From JAAYUD01 sp963676865 (GTDB taxonomy: Bacteria > Bacteroidota > Bacteroidia > Bacteroidales > Bacteroidaceae), in assembly GCA_963676865.2 (NCBI GenBank), contig CAXXSS010000001.1, forward strand, positions 496,001 to 560,000: a stretch of 64,000 bases of DNA. The letters are read 5' to 3'. Position numbers and translations under genes: made by a program. The notes below the pieces were generated by a model. That model ran no database searches, was not told the origin of the DNA, and was given only the letters and a program-made list of their open reading frames with translations. Of this stretch, positions 27,503-35,199 are shown piece after piece; the first letter of the stretch is position 1, and the number at the start of each line of letters is the position of its first letter.

Positions 27503-28586
27503 GGAATTGTCCGTATAGTAGTTGTACAAGCCAGCAGAAGATCTCAAACGCCGAATAACGGAGCGAGATGTTGATGTTACGAGACATTGCTTTCAGCGTA
27601 AACAGCTTGTGGGGAAGGTAGTGGCTGCGGTCGAACATGAGCTGACCGAAGTTGCCACGGGCCATCACCGAGAAGAACAGTTCTTCGGTCGATACCGTCG
27701 CTGCCGGATAAGGCAGGAATCGCTCTTCGAGTCCCAGATGCACCACCAGAAAGCTGTGAAGCATACCCGTCCAGCGAAGGATACGGGCCTTACCGTAAAT
27801 CGCTCTCAGCTCGCGGGCATCATACTGCCCTTCATAGCTGTAGTAGGCGCGGGCCAGGTCGCACAACTGGCGAAGCCCGATGCCCGAGATGATGGCATGT
27901 TTCATGATGTGCGCGTTGAGCATGAGCAGATTCAGCTGCCTGCTCGGTACGGCAATCGGCGTGTCTTCGTAGCCGGCGAATGTGACCGTATCGAACCCTT
28001 TTGTCAGCTCGAGCCGGCGCAGGTAGATGTAGAGGAAGGGATTCTTCAGATCCACCAGCGTGGAGTGGTGCTCCACCATGATGCCGTTCCATACATACTC
28101 CTGGCTTCCGTCGGGACGCTTGTGAATATCGATGCCGCGACGGCGGATGAGGTGACAGGCCCGCCTGTAGTCGGCAATCGAGGTGAAGTACAAGTCGATG
28201 TCGCCGCATACCCGCTGGTGAGGCTCGCCATAAAGGACAGCCACCGATTGCCCCTTCTTCAGGACGAAACGGATACCTGCCTGGGCGAAGAACTTCCGGA
28301 GCGATACGATTTCCTTTTCACTGCGCACATTATTCTCCTCGATACGGGCCACCTGGGCCAGCCACCTCAAAAATAGCGTTTCGGGAGGGAACTGACCGGC
28401 GGGCAAAAACGAAAGACCTCTAAAGACGATGCCCTGCACCGTCTGCCTCACCGACTCGTCATAAACGGCCTGCCACTGGTCATCCGAGAGCGGAAAGACG
28501 TAAGAGGCTAACATGTCCTTCTCCCAAAGTCCCGATTTGAGCAGCGAGAAGAAAGCGATATAAATTCTACCTCCGCGCTTCATCAT
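27492..28586 (-). CDS. Nucleotidyltransferase-fold protein (NTP_transf_5 type)
   Basis: 364 aa from the ATGATG at 28586, which overlaps the PqqD stop by 4 bp; the ATG six codons earlier is less likely. The diagnostic block is IRFVLKKGQSVAVLYGEP followed by RVCGDIDLYF (~residues 115-150), the G-x-D-x-D-like metal site of 'uncharacterised nucleotidyltransferase' PF14907. The remainder is helical. Members of this family travel with PqqD- and HprK-like genes in exopolysaccharide and exosortase loci. What they modify is not known to me. Confidence 0.8.
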   Translation of the reverse strand: MMKRGGRIYIAFFSLLKSGLWEKDMLASYVFPLSDDQWQAVYDESVRQTVQGIVFRGLSFLPAGQFPPETLFLRWLAQVARIEENNVRSEKEIVSLRKFFAQAGIRFVLKKGQSVAVLYGEPHQRVCGDIDLYFTSIADYRRACHLIRRRGIDIHKRPDGSQEYVWNGIMVEHHSTLVDLKNPFLYIYLRRLELTKGFDTVTFAGYEDTPIAVPSRQLNLLMLNAHIMKHAIISGIGLRQLCDLARAYYSYEGQYDARELRAIYGKARILRWTGMLHSFLVVHLGLEERFLPYPAATVSTEELFFSVMARGNFGQLMFDRSHYLPHKLFTLKAMSRNINISLRYSAFEIFCWLVQLLYGQFHEK

Positions 28587-28852
28587 TCCGCCGCAAGCCC
28601 CCATTGAATCCAGTTTTCGAGCATCTTCTTCACATCATCCAGGGCCACTTCCATAGCGATGCCGTAACGGTCCGTCAGCAGGCGGGCGAGCATATCGGCT
28701 GTGAAGTCTTCATCACCGAGCATGCTCCAAAGCCAGGCGGCCGCTTCGTTCATTTTGTAAATATCGACCATGTCGCCGCTTTTGCCGTGCGAGTCGACAA
28801 TGAAATACTGGTCCTTGATGACCCTGAGTTTAAAGTTATGATTGATTTTCAT
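28583..28852 (-). CDS. PqqD-like small protein
   Basis: 89 aa. The N-terminus has two short beta strands (KLRVIKDQYFIVDS), then Y-K-M-N-E-A-A-A-W-L-W, then a helical half with LLTDRYGIAMEVALDDVKKM and W-I-Q-W-G-L. This is the PqqD winged-helix fold (RiPP recognition element-like). In RiPP systems it binds leader peptides; here it is coupled to a nucleotidyltransferase and an HprK-like kinase and probably acts as an adaptor for an unknown substrate. Confidence 0.8.
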   Translation of the reverse strand: MKINHNFKLRVIKDQYFIVDSHGKSGDMVDIYKMNEAAAWLWSMLGDEDFTADMLARLLTDRYGIAMEVALDDVKKMLENWIQWGLAAE

Positions 28853-28901
28853 TTTCCGGTTCTTTTCTTTTTCAGTTGATTTTTTTTTCAGTTGATTCTC
28901 A

Positions 28902-29522
28902 TTAGAAGATTTTTCCCGATACGATTTTAATGGTGGTCAGCACGATGATCTTCACATCCATCTGTAGCGAACAATGCTCCAGGTAGTCCAGATCCATCTC
29001 CAGCCGGCGCAGCATTTTCTCCATCGTGCCCGTATAGCCGTTGTAGAGCGTAGCCATCGAGAAGATGCCCGGGCGCAGCTGATAAAGCTCCTCGTAGCGC
29101 GAGTCCACCGCCATGATGCGGTCGATAAAGTACTTGCGCTCCGGACGGGGGCCCACAAACGACATGCTGCCCCCCAGGATGTTGAAGAGCTGCGGAAACT
29201 CGTCCAGGTGATGGGCGCGGAGGAAGGCCCCCACACGGGTGAGCCGGTCGTCGGCTTCCTTGCACAGATCGGGCCGGTTATCCGCCTCGGCGTTCATCAC
29301 CATCGTGCGGAACTTGAAGATATGAAACGGCTTGCCGCCATAACCGATACGCTCCTGTCTGAAAAGTACGGGATGCCCGTCGTCCAGATAGATCGCCGCG
29401 CTGATGACGGCGATGACGGGAGAGAATAACAGCAGCGACACCGAGGCCACCGAAAGGTCAAACGTTCGTTTGATAATTTTCAGAGCCGGCGACATCGCCG
29501 GCTTCGTCTTTTGTTTTTCCAT
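28902..29522 (-). CDS. Undecaprenyl-phosphate sugar-1-phosphate transferase (initiating)
   Basis: 206 aa. One N-terminal hydrophobic hairpin (RTFDLSVASVSLLLFSPVIA) is followed by the bacterial sugar-transferase domain: LFRQERIGYGGKPFHIFKFR, then LDEFPQLFNILGGSMSFVGP and RPE. This is the short WcaJ/EpsL/PglC type. It starts repeat-unit assembly by loading a sugar phosphate on undecaprenyl phosphate at the inner membrane. The gene start lies 65 bp inside the preceding glycosyltransferase gene. Confidence 0.94.
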   Translation of the reverse strand: MEKQKTKPAMSPALKIIKRTFDLSVASVSLLLFSPVIAVISAAIYLDDGHPVLFRQERIGYGGKPFHIFKFRTMVMNAEADNRPDLCKEADDRLTRVGAFLRAHHLDEFPQLFNILGGSMSFVGPRPERKYFIDRIMAVDSRYEELYQLRPGIFSMATLYNGYTGTMEKMLRRLEMDLDYLEHCSLQMDVKIIVLTTIKIVSGKIF

Positions 29523-30630
29523 TACTTACTTTCTTATAAAGTTTGATACAACTGTTAATCATTTCCTGTATCTCGAATTGCTCTTCGAAACGCCGGCGGG
29601 CCTGGCGGCTGAAACTGTCATACGTGTCGGGGTCCCGGCACACGTCCTTGATGGCGCGGGCCAACTCGCTGCTGCTGCACGGCTCCACGTTCAGGCCCGA
29701 ATAGCCGCTCTGGTTCACCCACGACACGCCCGAACCGCTGATGGTGGTGGCCACCACCGGTTTGCCGCACGACATGGCTTCCACCTGCACGATGGCGAAC
29801 GCTTCCGTACGGTAAATAGAGCTCAGGCAATACAGCTCGCAGGCGCCGAAGTAGTCGGCCAGCTCCTCTTGGGGCACACGCCCCAGCAGATGGACCTTTT
29901 CCGTCAGCCCTTCGTCGGCGATCTGCCGCTCGAGCTGCTCGCGTAGCGGACCCTCGCCGCCGATAAGCACCACGTACGAGTCGTCCAGGTAGCGCGCCGC
30001 GTCGATGAGGTATTTGAAGCCCTTGTATTCCACCAGGCGACCGATCGAGAAGATGATTTTGCGTCCGCCCCAGCGACGGCGGATGCGCTCCACTCCCTCC
30101 GTAGAGGGCGATAACGAGTCGATGCCGATGGGCAGGCATTCCGTCTTGTCCTGCACGCCCCGCAGGTAGGGAGACTGTCGCAGATAGACCGGCGTGGTGC
30201 CCACCACCATTTCGGCCCGATGGAGCAGCCAGCGTTGCAGCGGCATGAAGAGTTTCAGCAGCCGCCGCTGTTTGAGGATGTCGCTGTGCCAATGCACCAC
30301 CACCCGTCCCTTATAGCCCGACAGGTAGAGCGCCAGGGCGGCCATCGGGTCGGGATAATGGATGTGGATGATGTCATACCTCGGGCATAGGCGGCGGAGT
30401 TTCCAGATCATTTCCGGAGAAATCATCGTGGCCTTCACTTTGCCTATCGAACGGCAGCAGATGAGACGGGCGTTGGCGTTGAGCCGGCGCGTGCCGTGCT
30501 CGCCGCCAGCGGCGGCGCACATCATGTCGCAGTTCACCTCCCGCTCCGACAGTCCCGCCATGAGGCTGTACATCACTTTTTCAACCCCTCCCTTGAGGGG
30601 ATAGAATTTTCCCAGTTGTAAGATGTTCAT
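29458..30630 (-). CDS. GT4-family glycosyltransferase
   Basis: 390 aa. GT-B fold: N-terminal GKFYPLKGGVEKVMYSLM, middle KIIFSIGRLVEYKGFKYLI, and the donor-site E-x7-E in RTEAFAIVQVEAMSCGKPVV (Glu-8-residue spacing as in GT4). It adds a sugar to the lipid-linked repeat unit. The start overlaps the previous gene by ATGA. The C-terminus extends 65 bp into the sugar-transferase gene. Confidence 0.92.
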   Translation of the reverse strand: MNILQLGKFYPLKGGVEKVMYSLMAGLSEREVNCDMMCAAAGGEHGTRRLNANARLICCRSIGKVKATMISPEMIWKLRRLCPRYDIIHIHYPDPMAALALYLSGYKGRVVVHWHSDILKQRRLLKLFMPLQRWLLHRAEMVVGTTPVYLRQSPYLRGVQDKTECLPIGIDSLSPSTEGVERIRRRWGGRKIIFSIGRLVEYKGFKYLIDAARYLDDSYVVLIGGEGPLREQLERQIADEGLTEKVHLLGRVPQEELADYFGACELYCLSSIYRTEAFAIVQVEAMSCGKPVVATTISGSGVSWVNQSGYSGLNVEPCSSSELARAIKDVCRDPDTYDSFSRQARRRFEEQFEIQEMINSCIKLYKKVSNGKTKDEAGDVAGSENYQTNV

Positions 30631-31748
30631 TGCATTAAAAATTCAAACAGTTCGTTCCAAGAATGTACCTCGTTGCCTTCGCACGCGCTCGGCGCAACGG
30701 GGTGAAGTATCGAGCGGTCGCCTTCGATCAACCGCAACATTTGATGAGCCAGATCCACCGCACGGCGGGGATCGAAGAAGGACGTCCGACTGCTGCCCCC
30801 GGCCGTTTCGTGCGCGTAGGGCAGATCCGAAAGCAGCATCGGCTTGTCGTAGGCCATAAACTCGGAGATGGGAAGCCCCCAGGTCTCCACCTTCGAGGGG
30901 AAGACCAGGCAGTCGGCACTTCTATAATGTTCCGCAAGGCGGTCTTTGGACAGGAAGCCCACAAACTCCATCGACTCCAGTCCGCCCCAGCGGCGGAGCA
31001 GCCAGCGCGAGTAACGGTTCTCCGAGCCGTCGACCGTAACCACCACTTTGAAGCAGCCCGCGCCCAGCATGCGCTCCACCATCGCCGAGGCACGGCACAG
31101 CAACTCGAAGTTCTTGTGCACATCCGCCGTCGAGGCGAATAAGAAGGTGTAGACTCCTTCCCGCTTCGGGATTTCGGTTATTTGGGGACTTTCCCTAGGG
31201 GGAGGCGCCACCACGAAACGGCCGGCGGGAAGACCGCAGATGCGGCCGATGTTGCGGCGCAGCCAGTGCTGCTGCACGATCAGGTACCGGTTGCGCTTCA
31301 CCCCCGTGCGGTAGGCATAGCGCGTGAAGAGGGAGAAGAGCACGATTTTGTAGTCGAACACGAAATCGCGAAGGCTCCAGCGGTAGAATGGGAAGGACGT
31401 CTGGCAGTACACGCAACGGCGGTCGGCCTCCACACGGGGAGTGGTGTCGTGCAGCGAGAGCCACAGGTGCACATGTCCCAAATCGCGCGAGATGCCCCGC
31501 ATGGTGACATACTCGCACCACAGCCGAAGCCCCCAGTTCTTCACCGTCCACGGCAGCTCCACGTACTCGATGCCCTCGTAGCGGGCCAGCTCCCGACGGT
31601 GCACCAGCGCCACCACCCGGTAGCCACCTCCGGCCGAGAGTTGCGAGAGGCAGCTCAGGCAGTCGCGAAGGATGGTCAGGGTGCCGCCCTTGCGGATATT
31701 CACCGCGGACACCACAATGGTCTTTTTATGTTCGGTTGTCATGTTCAT
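30627..31748 (-). CDS. GT4-like glycosyltransferase
   Basis: I start at MNMTTEHKKTIVVSAVNIRK (31748), whose ATG overlaps the upstream stop by 4 bp; the longer open frame to 32075 only crosses the neighbouring gene out of frame. 373 aa. GT-B features: N-terminal VSAVNIRKGGTLTILRDCL, a donor-site region GFLSKDRLAEHYRSADCLVF, and KVETWGLPISEFMAYDKPML with the Glu pair. Acceptor and donor unknown. Second gene of the operon. Confidence 0.88.
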   Translation of the reverse strand: MNMTTEHKKTIVVSAVNIRKGGTLTILRDCLSCLSQLSAGGGYRVVALVHRRELARYEGIEYVELPWTVKNWGLRLWCEYVTMRGISRDLGHVHLWLSLHDTTPRVEADRRCVYCQTSFPFYRWSLRDFVFDYKIVLFSLFTRYAYRTGVKRNRYLIVQQHWLRRNIGRICGLPAGRFVVAPPPRESPQITEIPKREGVYTFLFASTADVHKNFELLCRASAMVERMLGAGCFKVVVTVDGSENRYSRWLLRRWGGLESMEFVGFLSKDRLAEHYRSADCLVFPSKVETWGLPISEFMAYDKPMLLSDLPYAHETAGGSSRTSFFDPRRAVDLAHQMLRLIEGDRSILHPVAPSACEGNEVHSWNELFEFLMQ

Positions 31749-32878
31749 TTCTTCCGTTTCAACGATTCGAAGAGAGTGATCCACTTCCGCATGACCACAT
31801 CGGGCGAATAACGCTCGGAATGCAGGCAGGCGGCGGCGCCCATACGACGGCGCAAATCGGGTGAGCGCATCAACAGCAGCAGCGAAGAGGCGAAGGTTTT
31901 CCCATCGCCCTCGTCTACCAGAAAGCCGTCTTCGCCCTCGGTGACGATGTCGCGCGGACCGCACTTGCAGGCGTATGTCACTACCGGAAGGCCGCAGGTT
32001 TGGGCTTCGAGCAGCGCCATGGGAAGACCCTCGTAGCGCGAGGTCATCGCCAGGATGGACGAGCGCAGGTAGCACGGGGCGATGTCTTTCACCGCGGGGG
32101 ACAGGGTCACTTCGCCGCCCAGCTCCAGCTTGTCTATCAGCCGCTGAAGAGCGGGGCGGAGCTCCCCATCGCCCACGATCGTAAGGTGCCAGCCCTCGGG
32201 CAGCGGGCGAAGCGAATGCCAGATACCGATCAGCTCCTCGAAGTTCTTCTGATGGCAGTAGCGGCCTACCGCCATCACCTCCCGCCCCGTAAGCGGGGCA
32301 GCCTCAGCCGTCTCGAAAGGGCGGGCGTTGGGAATGACCTCCATATTGGGCAGGCGCCCCCAATCCTCCAGGTCTTCCTGTGTGAGCACCACGAAGCGGT
32401 CGTAGCGGGGAATGAAGCGCTCCTCCCGGCAGCTGCGCCATTTGTCCGCCAGCCGCCAAAGGCCCCGGCGGGCGTACTGCAATTTCTTGAACTTCGAGAA
32501 GTGCGCTTCCAGCACCTTGCCGCTTCCGTCGTGAATGAGGGGAAGCATCCAGGCGTCGTTGCAGAACATCGAAACCGTCACGTCGGCCCCGATGGAATAA
32601 AGCACACTTTTCAGATGGCGGTAGTGGTGCCACTGCTTGAGCGGGTAGTGCCACAGCTTGTTCCCGAACGAGCAGCCGTTGTTGCGCTCGTAGTCGATTC
32701 CAAGGTCATAGCAGCGAATGCGGCCGTCCAGGGCGAAGAACGGAGCGCGGCCACGCTGGTCGGTGGTTACCACCCACACCTCGTGCCCCAGGGCCGCCAG
32801 GTAGTTGGCCTTACCCGACAGCACACGTTCCATGCCGCCCGGACCGGCCGTGGCGGCGATGAGATAAACTATTTTCAT
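31745..32878 (-). CDS. GT4-family glycosyltransferase, first gene of the operon
   Basis: 377 aa. The N-terminal glycine loop is AATAGPGGMERVLSGKANYL, the middle VMAVGRYCHQKNFEELIGIW, and the donor-site Glu pair lies in SRYEGLPMALLEAQTCGLPV. This layout fits poly- or exopolysaccharide GT4 enzymes. It begins 28 bp after a strong stem-loop (32907-32939), which is the only clear structure in the operon leader. Base composition of 23-33 kb is visibly GC-richer than the flanking array. Confidence 0.92.
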   Translation of the reverse strand: MKIVYLIAATAGPGGMERVLSGKANYLAALGHEVWVVTTDQRGRAPFFALDGRIRCYDLGIDYERNNGCSFGNKLWHYPLKQWHHYRHLKSVLYSIGADVTVSMFCNDAWMLPLIHDGSGKVLEAHFSKFKKLQYARRGLWRLADKWRSCREERFIPRYDRFVVLTQEDLEDWGRLPNMEVIPNARPFETAEAAPLTGREVMAVGRYCHQKNFEELIGIWHSLRPLPEGWHLTIVGDGELRPALQRLIDKLELGGEVTLSPAVKDIAPCYLRSSILAMTSRYEGLPMALLEAQTCGLPVVTYACKCGPRDIVTEGEDGFLVDEGDGKTFASSLLLLMRSPDLRRRMGAAACLHSERYSPDVVMRKWITLFESLKRKK

Positions 32879-32906
32879 GTATGAATTTGTTTGATGATTC
32901 GGTAAT

Positions 32907-32939
32907 GACCTTCCCCGCTCCTCGCGAGCGGGAAAGGTC
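32907..32939 (-). promoter_or_regulatory. Stem-loop in the leader of the exopolysaccharide operon
   Basis: GACCTTCCCCGCTC pairs with GAGCGGGAAAGGTC around a 5-nt loop, with one mismatch. It stands 28 bp before the first glycosyltransferase start with no T-run after it, so it is more likely a leader structure or protein site than a terminator. No UpxY-type antiterminator gene lies nearby. Confidence 0.5.
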
Positions 32940-33061
32940 GGTAGCGTACAGTGCCTGTGATACCAATAAATTAAATAAAACGAATAACAGCTACTCGCGC
33001 AGGCCTCTGCACAACCATTTGTTTAGGAAATACGTCTCTTTCATCGATTAAGGTAACCTTC

Positions 33062-33405
33062 CGAGCCTCGGATTGCAATCGATTGAGGTTCGGAAATGGT
33101 TTTCGAGGCTCGGATTGCAATCATTTGGTTAACGAAAGCCAAATCAGAGGCTCGGATTCGCTTGCTTTGTTAAAGGAAACCAATTACGAGCCTCGAAAAG
33201 CAATCACTTGGTTAAAGGAAGCCAAATACGAGGCTCGTTTTTAACTTCCGGAGCCCCAGCAGACCAAAATGAGGCTCATTTTGCATTTCCCGACCCCAAT
33301 CGATTGCAATCCGAGGCTCATTTAGCACTTCGGGGGGCCAATCGATTGCTTCACGAGGCTCATTTTGCATTTCCGAGGCCCCATTGATTGGGATTTTAAC
33401 ACTCA
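33062..33405. repeat. Array of 9-bp odd palindromes at ~42-bp period, GAGGCTC version
   Basis: Eight words start at 33062, 33104, 33146, 33187, 33229, 33270, 33312 and 33354 (steps 42, 42, 41, 42, 41, 42, 42). They read CGAGCCTCG, CGAGGCTCG, AGAGGCTCG, CGAGCCTCG, CGAGGCTCG, TGAGGCTCA, CGAGGCTCA, CGAGGCTCA: 4-1-4 palindromes or one base off. The 32-33 bp spacers align with those of the array at 11008-11351, while most of the words differ. It fills most of the 732-bp gap between the exopolysaccharide operon and the large gene 33611-35149. Confidence 0.88.
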
Positions 33406-33543
33406 GGCCAGGCATTCCGCCACCGATGCGAGACATTCGTCTCTTCCGCTTGTAACAATGCTTCTATTTTCATCTCATTTTTTTTCTTAAAAAAACAGCC
33501 TACGGCGGTATTTAAATAATACCGTCACAGGTATTTAGTGGTA

Positions 33544-33563
33544 CCTGGGGCCCCCACCCCAGG
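33544..33563 (-). other. CCTGGGG/CCCCAGG hairpin past a large gene
   Basis: CCTGGGG and CCCCAGG pair around a 6-nt loop of mostly C. It lies 47 bp past the stop of the large gene 33611-35149. The flanking sequence between 33406 and 33543 resembles 43690-43818. Confidence 0.6.
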
Positions 33564-33610
33564 AAATAAATCGGATGCGCTGCGCTCAGCTCAAATTTCT
33601 GAGGAAAACA

Positions 33611-35149
33611 CTACTGACCCTGCCACAAGCTAAAACCGAGGGTGCGGTAGTTGTAGATGAGGTTCGCACCGGAACTATAGAAGATCAGGATGTAGGCGAT
33701 AGTGGAATCGGAGTACGGTGTAGACGACCAATAGTCGCCCTCCGTACCGCCACCACCGAAAGCGCCATTAGTGTTGTCCGTATAGCCGGCAGCCGGCAGA
33801 AAGAAGTAATCGGTCGACAGGTGTTGACTGGTAGCTAGAGCCACAGTAAGGGCGGTGGGAGTGCAATTTGTAACGCCACTGGAAACGGTGGAAGAAAATT
33901 CCGATCCTAGGGCCGATTTCTTCTTAAACCACATGCCCGCCTTTGTAGTACTACCATTTGCCATTTTATAAGCAGTCGTATTACCACCATTTGTACCGCT
34001 GCCATCATCCCAATAACAACCCGCTTTCAAATACCAAGTGATTTCGTATGCATTGGGACAATTCTTGCAAGCGTAGAGCGCACGGCTACTATAGTCGGTT
34101 TCGCTGCTGGCCACAGTAGTATTATTGGCATTGGTAGGAACGGTATTCACCGTGAAAGGCTTATAGTCCGTGGCATCCCAAGCAAAGAGATTACTAGAGT
34201 CGGAGGTAAAGGGACCATTAGCTATCGCCAACGGCTTGGACTTAACCTGAGCGGCAGCCAAACCGAAGTTGCTTAACGTGATGGTGCGAGCAGTATAACC
34301 ATAGCCAGAAGCATCCGAGCACGAAACGGTGAGCGTGCCGCTAATGGCACTGAAAGGCCAAGTCATGAAATAAACATCTACCGCCCCAGCTGTCGTCGGG
34401 GTGACGGTGGCGCTCCAACTCGTGCCCCAAGAACCCGTCAGTACATTGAGGCTGCCATCCGCCTTGAGAGTAGCAGTGCCACCGTTACCGGGAAGGATAT
34501 TGGCAGCCGAAGAAGTGAGCGTCACCGTAACCGGATAGCTCGGAGAGAAGGTACTGCTCGTGAGATGAAGGTTCATCATACCGAAAAGATGGTGCATCGT
34601 GAGGGATCCGGGCAGACCCGTACTGTAGTTCACACTGGCACTACCATAGAGCGCATCATAAGTGGCGCAGTTACTCAACGTTCCATTCTGGCTCGCCAGC
34701 GTAGTAGCCGCAAGTGTACTCGTACCATCAGCTATCACACTAGATGTATAGCCTCCACCCGTATTACTGGAGAAAGCATAGAGACGCGCACCGGGATTGT
34801 AGCGATAGGCGCCACCGCCCGCATAAGAGAACGTAGCCGAAGTACCGCTCGTAGTGGTAGTGGCAAACGCCAAAGGCGCCATACTCTGAACGGCGCCACT
34901 AAGCACGTATGGATGATAGATATTGAGCTGATCGCTGTTCCAAGAACAGCTGAAGGTGCCGCCATACGTATCGCTCATACTCACACGGCTCGAGGCCTCG
35001 CCCAGCTGTGCCGTAAGCGGAAGGCTCGCCACAGAGGCGCCCTCACTCACTCGAGCATTATCACTACTCTGGCAAGAGCCAAAGCACAACAGCAACGCAA
35101 GCACTACATATAGCGGCGCTGCTAAAAGAGGTCGACTAATTTGTTTCAT
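33611..35149 (-). CDS. Type 1 fimbrillin-like lipoprotein, 512 aa
   Basis: Starts MKQISRPLLAAPLYVV, the same as the copy cut by the left window edge. The signal ends LLLCFGSCQSSDNARVSEG. The C-terminal domain is close to that of the type 2 copy 13235-14824 (KAGCYWDDGSGTNGGN, then KKKSALGSEFSS). The tail is DYWSSTPYSDSTIAYILIF, ending FSLWQGQ. It has no peptide gene: 50 bp upstream lies the next copy's stop. A CCTGGGG hairpin and then the palindrome array lie downstream. Confidence 0.9.
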   Translation of the reverse strand: MKQISRPLLAAPLYVVLALLLCFGSCQSSDNARVSEGASVASLPLTAQLGEASSRVSMSDTYGGTFSCSWNSDQLNIYHPYVLSGAVQSMAPLAFATTTTSGTSATFSYAGGGAYRYNPGARLYAFSSNTGGGYTSSVIADGTSTLAATTLASQNGTLSNCATYDALYGSASVNYSTGLPGSLTMHHLFGMMNLHLTSSTFSPSYPVTVTLTSSAANILPGNGGTATLKADGSLNVLTGSWGTSWSATVTPTTAGAVDVYFMTWPFSAISGTLTVSCSDASGYGYTARTITLSNFGLAAAQVKSKPLAIANGPFTSDSSNLFAWDATDYKPFTVNTVPTNANNTTVASSETDYSSRALYACKNCPNAYEITWYLKAGCYWDDGSGTNGGNTTAYKMANGSTTKAGMWFKKKSALGSEFSSTVSSGVTNCTPTALTVALATSQHLSTDYFFLPAAGYTDNTNGAFGGGGTEGDYWSSTPYSDSTIAYILIFYSSGANLIYNYRTLGFSLWQGQ

Positions 35150-35199
35150 CTTATCTTACTTTAAAATTAAAAGATTCGTTACCGAATATTGAGAGAACA

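Noticed and set aside
30627..32075. 482-aa version of the glycosyltransferase starting at 32075
   Set aside because: The first ~109 codons overlap the upstream glycosyltransferase out of frame; the ATGA-coupled start at 31748 gives a normal GT-B N-terminus.
11008..33405. Palindrome arrays as CRISPR (short repeats with 32-33 bp spacers)
   Set aside because: Repeats are only 9 bp, spacers are conserved between the two arrays while repeats differ, and no cas gene is present. This is the opposite of CRISPR behaviour.
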